Below, in pieces: positions 1 to 5,794 of a stretch of 10,520 bases of DNA. The notes under the pieces are model-generated. The model worked only from the letters and a program-made list of their open reading frames with translations. It had not been told where the DNA came from and did not search any database. A program made the translations under genes and the position numbers. The stretch's first letter is position 1, and each line of letters begins with the position of its first letter. The DNA comes from Anaerolineaceae bacterium (GTDB taxonomy: Bacteria > Chloroflexota > Anaerolineae > Anaerolineales > Anaerolineaceae), in contig JAQTMA010000140.1 in assembly GCA_028714615.1 (NCBI GenBank), positions 1-10,520 of the forward strand. Direction: 5' to 3'.

Positions 1-2
1 AG

Positions 3-1172
3 GGGCTACTCCACGCCGGTATTGAGCCCATCCTTCACTTTAGCGGTAAACCTGAAGATGCTGTCTCAATACCGGAAATGAAGATATTCCTTGACAGCTA
101 TGCGAAGTGGGGCGTCCATTATGTAGTTTTTTTCGACCGTCCCAACAGCCGATCTACCTGGTCCGCCGCAGCGTGGGCTCAAGAAGCCCTGGTCGAGCGT
201 TTCGTCGATAAGTTCATTCCCCTCGCGGAGGCAGCCGTCCAGGCTGGCTTGACTCCGGTCTTCTCTCCCCTTGAGCCGGGCGGCGATTATTGGGATACAG
301 CTTTCCTGAGCTCTGCGCTCCAATCCATGCAGCGCCGTAAACAAACGGCTATCCTCGACAACCTGGCGATCTCAGCTTATGCCTGGACAGGAGCACATTC
401 CCTTAACTGGGGCGCAGGCGGACCGGAGCGCTGGCCAGGGTCTCGACCATATTTCACCCCCAACACAGAAGAAGATCAGCGTGGTTTTCGTATCTTCGAC
501 TGGTACCTGGCCATCTCCCGCTCTGTGGTCAGTCACACATGCCCGATTCTGCTCTTCGGGGCCGGTAGCTCTCTGGATCATCGCGCGCTGCCTGCCCCCA
601 GTATTACCCCGGTCGTCCATGCCCAAACCCTCCTGAATGTAGGCCGGCTTCTAGCAAATGAAAAGGTCGTCGATCCGAGTAATTCCGACTCTGTATTCGA
701 TGCCATTCCCGACGCGGTGGTGGCGTGCAATTTCTGGCTGTTGGCAGCCGACACGAAAAGTCCCTATTCCAAACAAGCTTTATTCCAACCAGACGGGCAG
801 GCATTGGCTGCAGTGGGGGCATTCCGCCAATGGATCAGCAGCCGTACCGACATCGCTATGAAAAAGGTCGTTCACAACCACACTGCTGACCAAGTCATTC
901 ACCCCCCCATCGCACACTACCTGCTTCTGCCCAAATATGACTGGGGTGTAGCCGACTGGCACCTGGAAATCATCCGTCCGTTTGTAAAAAAACACCATCC
1001 GACCATCGGATTTTCCATTGAGGAAGCAGAACATGCTGCCAAAGTGACCGTAATCGGTGGCCCACAAGCATACTCAGAAGAAGCCATCAACCATCTGCGC
1101 CAGGTTGGTTGTTACGTGGAGCGGATTAGCGGAGATGGCACGACAATTGCAACTATCCTGGCAGAGAGGTGA
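3..1172 (+). CDS. Partial TIM-barrel (glycosidase-like) protein with C-terminal CWB2-like segment
   Basis: The frame is open to the left edge with no stop upstream of the ATG at 78, and the residues before that ATG (GLLHAGIEPILHF) look like a barrel strand. I therefore read this as the 3' part (389 codons) of a longer gene, not a gene starting at 78. The visible part alternates short hydrophobic strands and helices as in a glycoside-hydrolase TIM barrel (VHYVVFFDRPN, LTPVFSPLEPGGDYWD, CPILLFGAGSSLDH). I cannot assign a GH family or a sure acid/base pair. The last 45 residues (VTVIGGPQAYSEE, then VERISGDGTTIATIL) resemble half of a cell-wall-binding repeat 2 (CWB2) unit. Any signal peptide would lie outside the window. 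Its stop is 3 bases before the ftsZ-like start, so the two are almost surely co-transcribed. An envelope-associated, carbohydrate-related role is inferred. It could be a catalytically dead barrel. Confidence 0.7.
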   Translation, partial: GLLHAGIEPILHFSGKPEDAVSIPEMKIFLDSYAKWGVHYVVFFDRPNSRSTWSAAAWAQEALVERFVDKFIPLAEAAVQAGLTPVFSPLEPGGDYWDTAFLSSALQSMQRRKQTAILDNLAISAYAWTGAHSLNWGAGGPERWPGSRPYFTPNTEEDQRGFRIFDWYLAISRSVVSHTCPILLFGAGSSLDHRALPAPSITPVVHAQTLLNVGRLLANEKVVDPSNSDSVFDAIPDAVVACNFWLLAADTKSPYSKQALFQPDGQALAAVGAFRQWISSRTDIAMKKVVHNHTADQVIHPPIAHYLLLPKYDWGVADWHLEIIRPFVKKHHPTIGFSIEEAEHAAKVTVIGGPQAYSEEAINHLRQVGCYVERISGDGTTIATILAER

Positions 1173-1175
1173 AAA

Positions 1176-2399
1176 ATGACCCTAACCATGACATCCAACC
1201 CAATTCGCCAGTCCGCCATTGAAGTTCACAAACCTGTGATCAAAGTCATCGGGATGGGCGGTGGTGGTTGCAATGCCGTCAATCGCATGATCGAGCTCGG
1301 AATGAGTAACGTCGAATTCCTCGCCGCGAACACAGATCACCAGGCGCTGCAGAGCTGCCTGGCTCCGGTGAAAATCCGTTTAGGTCCCCAGACCACCCGC
1401 GGTCTGGGAGCCGGTGGAAATCCGGAGATCGGACATGCGGCTGCCGAAGAAAGCTTCCGCCAGTTGGGCGCAGCCCTGGCAGGCGCAGACATGGTTTTCC
1501 TCACAGCGGGTATGGGCGGGGGCACAGGGACAGGTTCCATTCCGATTGCCGCCCAAGTTGCCCGGTCCGTTGGCGCAGTCACGATCGCCATCGTCACCAC
1601 ACCTTTCTCGTTTGAAATGGGACGGCGTCAGAAAAACGCTCGTGAAGGGCTGGCGCGCTTACGCCCCCACGTGGATACCCTCATCACGGTGCCTAACGAT
1701 CGCCTGCTCTATGTTGCCCCACGTGACCTGCCGATGGAACTGGCATTCCGGTTAGCCGATGACGTGCTTCGCCAGGGTATTCAGGGCATCACCGAGCTCA
1801 TCACCGAGCCCGGCCTGATCAACGTAGATTTTGCTCACATTCGTCGTTTGATGCAGATGGGTGGCGGTTCACTCATGTCCATCGGCCAGGGGCATGGGGA
1901 AGGTAAAGCGCGTATGGCGCTTGAGCAGGCCTTGCACCATCCTCTCCTGGAATCGGTGGCGCTCGATAGCTCAGCAGGAATCATCGCCAATTTCACCGGT
2001 GGAAACGATCTGACCTTCTTGGAAGTAATGGATGCCCTCACCTACTTGCAGGAACAGACTGTGGGAAAAGCTGAGATCATCCCCGGGGTAATCAATGACA
2101 ACCGTCTCCAGGGTCGCACACAGGTCATCCTGATCATCACCGGTTTAGGCGCCACCTCTCTCGAAGAAGCCCTGCCTGGGGCGGAACGCATCAATCCGTA
2201 CCAAAAACCGCGGGCGACATTGGCAGAACAATCCGCTCCTTTGACGCAACCTGCATACCGGTCCCAACCGGCGCCCGCGGCTCAACCGCCAAGTTCCCCC
2301 CAGGTAGAAATGGGTTCCGGGCAAATCAATCTAGATATCCCAGCCTTTATGCGCCGGCGGGCTCGCTATGCCAATGCAGTGTGCGAAGATAGAAGGTAA
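1176..2399 (+). CDS. ftsZ: FtsZ-family tubulin-like GTPase, divergent paralogue with altered T7 loop
   Basis: This is a cytoplasmic tubulin-superfamily GTPase of 407 residues, near normal FtsZ length. It has the nucleotide loop GMGGGGCNAVNRM (26-38), the AANTDHQAL segment (50-58), the tubulin signature GGGTGTGS (114-121), the PNDRLL segment (173-178) and a Pro/Gln-rich linker. It ends in a conserved C-terminal peptide LDIPAFMRRR, the type that binds FtsA, SepF or ZipA. The T7 loop reads NVDFAH (216-221): the first Asp (D218) is kept, but the second, catalytic in FtsZ (D212 in E. coli), is His221. The canonical FEG near residue 148 is FEM. GTP binding should be intact while hydrolysis across the polymer interface is probably weakened; that is inference. 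AGAGGTG (1165-1171) supports the ATG at 1176; Met5 is an alternative. No ftsA, ftsQ or mur gene is adjacent, so this is probably a second FtsZ and not the main division gene. Confidence 0.9.
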   Translation: MTLTMTSNPIRQSAIEVHKPVIKVIGMGGGGCNAVNRMIELGMSNVEFLAANTDHQALQSCLAPVKIRLGPQTTRGLGAGGNPEIGHAAAEESFRQLGAALAGADMVFLTAGMGGGTGTGSIPIAAQVARSVGAVTIAIVTTPFSFEMGRRQKNAREGLARLRPHVDTLITVPNDRLLYVAPRDLPMELAFRLADDVLRQGIQGITELITEPGLINVDFAHIRRLMQMGGGSLMSIGQGHGEGKARMALEQALHHPLLESVALDSSAGIIANFTGGNDLTFLEVMDALTYLQEQTVGKAEIIPGVINDNRLQGRTQVILIITGLGATSLEEALPGAERINPYQKPRATLAEQSAPLTQPAYRSQPAPAAQPPSSPQVEMGSGQINLDIPAFMRRRARYANAVCEDRR

Positions 2400-2401
2400 T
2401 C

Positions 2402-2623
2402 ATGGAAGCCAACATTCTCGATAAAGTTTGCGAACAGGTCTACCGTAAGTTCCCCGATATGGCTGGCAGTAAGCCGAAAGTCCAGCCCCAGGCTGAAACC
2501 TCCTCCTTTCTGATCTCCTTTAAAGGAAGCGCAACCACGGCTGACGGCAAAAAGATACAGCGCATCGTCCGCGTCGTTGCAACTGACAAAGGCAAGATCC
2601 TCAAATTTAGTACCTCCCGCTAA
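2402..2623 (+). CDS. Small conserved-looking protein of the ftsZ-like operon, unknown function
   Basis: I do not recognise a family. The product has 73 residues: an N-terminal amphipathic helix (ILDKVCEQVYRKFPDM), then a linker rich in Lys and Gln, then probable beta strands (SSFLISFKGSATTA, KKIQRIVRVVATD, GKILKFSTS). There is no signal peptide or membrane segment, so it should be cytosolic. The single Cys (C9) is not part of a metal motif. It starts 2 bases after the ftsZ-like stop, with AGAAGG at 2391-2396 placed correctly, which supports both the start and co-transcription. A partner or regulator of the neighbouring FtsZ paralogue is possible from position alone. Confidence 0.75.
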   Translation: MEANILDKVCEQVYRKFPDMAGSKPKVQPQAETSSFLISFKGSATTADGKKIQRIVRVVATDKGKILKFSTSR

Positions 2624-2644
2624 TCTTACCAGACGAGGTCCCCC

Positions 2645-2869
2645 ATGATCGCGAAAACTCTTTGCTCCCGCGCCGAGCTCTCTTTTTGGAACATCATCAT
2701 TCCCTTAATGAGCACCTCCCCTCTCTTCCGCCGTGTATATCGCAAGCTCTATCTTTTCAACCGCGATCACCGCGGAATCGCATGGATCCCGACTGTCATT
2801 TTTACTTTTGCCAGTTTAGGCCTCCTGACGGGTTTCATGCTTGGGCGGATGGGAACCTCCCTCTGGTAG
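2645..2869 (+). CDS. Small single-pass membrane protein, unknown function
   Basis: The product has 74 residues with a basic middle (FRRVYRKLYLFNRDHR, 28-43) and one strong membrane segment near the C-terminus (WIPTVIFTFASLGLLTGFML, about 47-66). A weaker hydrophobic patch lies at 14-22. By the positive-inside rule the N-terminal part should be cytoplasmic with a very short outer tail. GAGGT at 2635-2639, five bases before the ATG, supports this start; the internal ATG at 2708 has no such site. It lies 21 bases after the 73-residue gene and is probably the last gene of the operon. It could anchor the FtsZ paralogue or the 73-residue protein to the membrane, but only position suggests this. A longer out-of-phase overlapping frame (2662-2904) lacks a ribosome site. 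Confidence 0.6.
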   Translation: MIAKTLCSRAELSFWNIIIPLMSTSPLFRRVYRKLYLFNRDHRGIAWIPTVIFTFASLGLLTGFMLGRMGTSLW

Positions 2870-2957
2870 AGCCTCATGTCTGGGGGATGCACTTGCCTGT
2901 GTAGTGAGACCAGCTTGAAAACGGATTGATCCGGATTACCACTTTTGAGCTTGCATC

Positions 2958-2966
2958 TGGTAGAAT
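2958..2966 (+). promoter_or_regulatory. Candidate extended -10 promoter for the LCP-like gene
   Basis: TGGTAGAAT matches the extended -10 form TGn-TATAAT (hexamer TAGAAT at 2961-2966). There is no good -35 at 16-18 bases, as expected for an extended -10 promoter. Transcription would start near 2973, leaving a leader of about 97 bases before the ATG at 3070. The placement fits a separate transcription unit after the ftsZ-like operon. Confidence 0.35.
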
Positions 2967-3069
2967 AGATTCAGAAAGCAGTATCCAAAACAATCGAACC
3001 CAGACGCGGCCTACGACGACCCCCAACCGCAACTTAAGTTCACCCTGAAAGTCCGTTCCTGATCACTTC

Positions 3070-3795
3070 ATGAAAGCGGTCGTCATCCTTCTTTCGATAG
3101 TCGCTTTTATTGCCTGCCTGATCCTGGGAATTCAGGCAGGCAGTCGTTCAATTAAACCTCCGGACAGTAAATCTACCTCTACCCCCAACGTATGGACATC
3201 GCCGGGACATCAGCGTACGGTTGTGATAATTGTCGCGGACGATCTTCAAATTCCGGCCCCACGCCTGGTCAGCGTTTGGGTAGAGGTTTACCGTCCTGAC
3301 TTACCCCTGGTCACCTTTCTACCCCTTTTTCCTCCCAACATGGTCACAATTACCACCGCTCCACCGGATCTGGCTGGGACTTTCGCACTTAGCCCTGACC
3401 ATACTCCTTCTGAAGGTTTCCTTACGGCGCTACACGCATACAAGTTTGAGTGGAATGGATATATTCTGACTGATCAATGGGGTCTTGCGCGCACCGTCGA
3501 TTGGCTCTCAGGCGTCTATTTGAGTAACAACCCCGCCGATGGCGCCGCTGCCCTGGCTAGCCTGGTGAACCCTTGGGAGGATCCTCTTGGAGCTCTGCAA
3601 ACCCAACAAAAACTGCTCCTCAGTATTTGTGAAAAAGTCGCTACTCTGAAACCGGAAGCCAACTGGCTGGAATTGGCCGGAACCCTGATGCCCCAACACC
3701 TGCATACCGATCTAAGCCTGGAGTTGGCGATCACGGATTGGAAGAGTCTGGCAGCCGGGCCGGATCCCATCCGCTGCGACATCCCCTCTCCTTAA
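3070..3795 (+). CDS. Membrane-anchored degenerate LytR-CpsA-Psr (LCP)-like protein
   Basis: The product has 241 residues with an N-terminal signal anchor (VVILLSIVAFIACLILGI, 4-21) and an extracytoplasmic domain. LCP enzymes attach anionic polymers or glycans to peptidoglycan or proteins. The order of segments follows the LCP fold: strand TVVIIVADD (50-58); LVSVWVEVYRPDLPLVTFLP (66-85) in place of the family's LVSxDPxxxxVxLLSIPRD; KFEWNGYILTDQWGLARTVDWLSGVYL (125-151) matching the xxHYVxVDxxGFxxLVDxLGGVxV segment; DPLGALQTQQKLLL (171-184) where active LCPs have RxxRQQ. The Arg of IPRD and those of RxxRQQ are absent, so it is probably not an active transferase. The ATG has no clear Shine-Dalgarno site, but a TGA at 3046 in the same frame leaves no better start. 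The family call comes from motif order by eye and needs a profile search. Confidence 0.65.
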   Translation: MKAVVILLSIVAFIACLILGIQAGSRSIKPPDSKSTSTPNVWTSPGHQRTVVIIVADDLQIPAPRLVSVWVEVYRPDLPLVTFLPLFPPNMVTITTAPPDLAGTFALSPDHTPSEGFLTALHAYKFEWNGYILTDQWGLARTVDWLSGVYLSNNPADGAAALASLVNPWEDPLGALQTQQKLLLSICEKVATLKPEANWLELAGTLMPQHLHTDLSLELAITDWKSLAAGPDPIRCDIPSP

Positions 3796-3802
3796 TTTAA
3801 AT

Positions 3803-3841
3803 GACAAGCCCTTGGGTGAGGGGGGCACCCAGGGGCCTGTC
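3803..3841. terminator. Strong hairpin between convergent genes, likely bidirectional terminator
   Basis: Two 16-base arms (3803-3818 and 3826-3841) pair around a 7-base loop AGGGGGG with only two imperfect positions. The inner part is CCTTGGGTG against CACCCAGGGG. It starts 7 bases after the LCP-like stop and lies about 118 bases beyond the htrA stop. Neither side has a classic T-run; the - strand side is followed by ATTTAAATT, so termination would be better for leftward transcripts from htrA. Confidence 0.5.
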
Positions 3842-3848
3842 AACATCT

Positions 3849-3876
3849 ATTCTACCACATCCGTCCTGAATAACAA
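3849..3876 (-). promoter_or_regulatory. Candidate leftward promoter just before the hairpin
   Basis: On the - strand TTGTTA (3871-3876), a 16-base spacer and TAGAAT (3849-3854) preceded by TGG form a promoter-like unit. The 13-base word TGGTAGAATAGAT is identical to that at 2958-2970 on the + strand. Transcription would start near 3842 and read straight into the 3803-3841 hairpin. It may be a fortuitous match; if real, it would give a very short RNA or an antisense transcript to the LCP-like gene. Confidence 0.2.
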
Positions 3877-3958
3877 GCGCATTGTCTATCGATTTCGCGC
3901 GAATTCTCTGTCAGGCGCCCATTCCTCTTGGTAATCGGTGACTACCGCTATGGAATTG

Positions 3959-5662
3959 CTAAGGGAGGGAGGCTGGAATACTACCCAGGGTAACTTTCAC
4001 CTGGCTGGTTTTTCCATCCCGCAAGACATCGAGGGTGGCTTGCTGGTCAGCCTGGTATTGGGAGAGGATGTTGCGCAAGTCCTTGAGGCCACTGACGCTT
4101 TGTCCATCGATGGCCGTGATCACATCTCCACCGATAAAAATGTCCTGCCCATTGATCGTCAAGCTCTGCGTTCCAGCTTTTAGTCCGGCGCGCGCAGCCG
4201 GGCTGCCTGGTTGTACCTGCTCAACCAGAACCCCCTGCTGGTTCGAAGGGAGCTTCATCGCCTGGATAATTTCAGGAACCAAATCGAACCCGGAAATGCC
4301 TAGATAAGCGCCATTTGTCACCTGTGGATTTTGCGGGTTTATCGGATTTCGCGGGACTTGCGAGCTTTGAGGTGGTGTAATAGCAGCCTGGTCAGATGGA
4401 CGAGCTTCGAGTGTAACGTCGACGGTCATATTCTTTCCACTCCGCAACAGGTTAAGCGTTATCTTTTGGCCCACATTCGTTGACCGACTCAGATAGGTGA
4501 CCATATCATCGAAGGTTTTGATTTCATGACCATCGATTGCAACAATTACGTCTCCTCCAACTGCGCCTTGCTGCCCGTTAATCGTTACCGGTTTGGTGCT
4601 GCCCTGGATACCAGCCTTCGCTGCCGGGCTCCCCGGAGTGACCTCAACCACCAGTACACCCCGCTGGTCGCTGTTCAAACCCATCGGTTGCGCAAGTTCG
4701 GGCTTCATGGTCGTCCCTGCAATCCCGATCCAGGGGTGATCATAATGACCGTTCAAGATCAAAGCCGGGATAACTTTGTTGACCAATTCAGAAGGGATCA
4801 CAAAGCCGATTCCGGAGTTTGAACCCGACTGGGATTCGATCGCCGCAGTGACACCCATCACGTGCCCCTGGTCATCGACCAGCACACCACCCGAATTGCC
4901 CGGATTGATGGGCGCATCCGTCTGTAGAATATCCGGGATTGTATAATTCAATCCACTTTGGAATCCAGAATTATTATTGCTCACCGGGAGAGAACGCTGA
5001 AGACCACTGATAATCCCGACGGACATCGACCCTTCCAGCCCATAAGGGTTTCCAATGGCGATCGCCAGTTGACCAACCTTCACCTGAGTTGAATCCGCCA
5101 GAGTAATCGGCTGCAAGCGGTCCGCAGGTACATCCACCTGAATAACAGCCAGATCGCTATTCACATCTGTCCCGATCACTTTAGCTGCGACCGTCAATCC
5201 ATCTGAGAAAGTCACATTCACCGTAGTAGCCCCATCAACAACGTGGTTGTTGGTGACGATGTGGCCTTGCTTATCCCAGACAAATCCTGATCCTAAGGCT
5301 TGTTGGATGAAAGCGCCCGGATTGCCCTGGTTCCCGAACGGATTACCCGGTATGGATCGGGGTGCCTGGGAAACCACCTGAATGTTAACCACAGATGGAT
5401 TCACCTGCGCGTAGATCTGTTGTAGAACCCCTTCCATTGCAGCTATCGCACTGCTAGATGCCGCCACCGGTGGATTAGGGGGAGCTATAGCGGGTCCCGA
5501 CGAATTGGCCGGTGATGTGGGCTGAACAGGTAGGGGTGTACTCACTGCCTGACCTGTCGGATTCCGATTCAGCAAGTTGGTAAAGGCGGTCCCGGCGCTA
5601 CAGGCTGTGATCGCTAATACCAATATCACGAGAATTGAAACAAAGGTTAATTTACGGTTCAT
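3959..5662 (-). CDS. htrA: HtrA/Deg-type serine protease, lipoprotein with two PDZ domains
   Basis: This is an envelope quality-control protease that degrades misfolded exported proteins. The 567-residue product has a lipoprotein signal (VLAITAC, lipid Cys21), then a Pro/Ser-rich tether (about 35-70), then a trypsin-like domain (about 75-305). The catalytic triad is complete: His140 in TNNHVVDG, Asp170 in NSDLAVIQ, Ser257 in NPGNSGGVL. Two PDZ domains follow (about 310-420 and 450-562). Both carry an extra loop (VTINGQQGAVGGD and LTINGQDIFIGGD) between the AG(I/L) helix cap and the GDVI strand, longer than in E. coli DegP/DegQ. GGAGAAA (5665-5671) fixes the start at 5662. The two-component genes lie upstream on the same strand with a gap of about 130 bases holding a direct-repeat box (5754-5770), which suggests control by that system. 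It is probably tethered to the outer face of the cytoplasmic membrane. Confidence 0.95.
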   Translation of the reverse strand: MNRKLTFVSILVILVLAITACSAGTAFTNLLNRNPTGQAVSTPLPVQPTSPANSSGPAIAPPNPPVAASSSAIAAMEGVLQQIYAQVNPSVVNIQVVSQAPRSIPGNPFGNQGNPGAFIQQALGSGFVWDKQGHIVTNNHVVDGATTVNVTFSDGLTVAAKVIGTDVNSDLAVIQVDVPADRLQPITLADSTQVKVGQLAIAIGNPYGLEGSMSVGIISGLQRSLPVSNNNSGFQSGLNYTIPDILQTDAPINPGNSGGVLVDDQGHVMGVTAAIESQSGSNSGIGFVIPSELVNKVIPALILNGHYDHPWIGIAGTTMKPELAQPMGLNSDQRGVLVVEVTPGSPAAKAGIQGSTKPVTINGQQGAVGGDVIVAIDGHEIKTFDDMVTYLSRSTNVGQKITLNLLRSGKNMTVDVTLEARPSDQAAITPPQSSQVPRNPINPQNPQVTNGAYLGISGFDLVPEIIQAMKLPSNQQGVLVEQVQPGSPAARAGLKAGTQSLTINGQDIFIGGDVITAIDGQSVSGLKDLRNILSQYQADQQATLDVLRDGKTSQVKVTLGSIPASLP

Positions 5663-5664
5663 CG

Positions 5665-5671
5665 TTTCTCC
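5665..5671 (-). promoter_or_regulatory. Ribosome binding site of htrA
   Basis: GGAGAAA on the - strand ends two bases before the ATG at 5662-5660. Its purine core is well placed and supports the start that includes the lipoprotein signal. Confidence 0.6.
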
Positions 5672-5753
5672 ATAATCCCCATCTTGAATTTGATTTCACG
5701 ATAAGCATATCACGACCGGAAACCCTCCGTCCTTATCTCCACATCTTCTTATG

Positions 5754-5770
5754 CTTAAGCTTTCCTTAAA
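5754..5770 (-). promoter_or_regulatory. YTTAAG-N5-YTTAAG direct-repeat box upstream of htrA
   Basis: On the - strand the sequence is TTTAAG-GAAAG-CTTAAG: two half-sites with an 11-base period, one DNA turn, the layout used by OmpR/PhoB-family dimers. It has the same form as the PmrA/BasR box of enterobacteria (YTTAAG-N5-YTTAAG). It lies 92 bases upstream of the htrA start. A weak -10-like GATAAG at 5732-5737 lies 16 bases downstream of the box. The regulator encoded at 7202-7909 belongs to the right family to bind here; that link is inferred. Confidence 0.5.
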
Positions 5771-5794
5771 CCCGCAGGTTGTTCCATGAATTTG

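Noticed and set aside
78..1172. Starting the first gene at the ATG at 78
   Set aside because: The frame is open to the window edge, the upstream residues continue a protein-like barrel pattern, and there is no ribosome site before 78.
2662..2904. 80-codon frame overlapping the small membrane protein
   Set aside because: It lacks a ribosome site and protein-like composition. The frame starting at 2645 has GAGGT at proper spacing and a clear membrane segment.
2921..2935. CGGATTGATCCG as terminator of the ftsZ-like operon
   Set aside because: The 5-bp stem with a 2-base loop is too tight and has no T-run after it.
3031..3040. AACTTAAGTT palindrome as a second regulator box
   Set aside because: Only one CTTAAG half-site is present; nothing similar lies 11 bases to either side.
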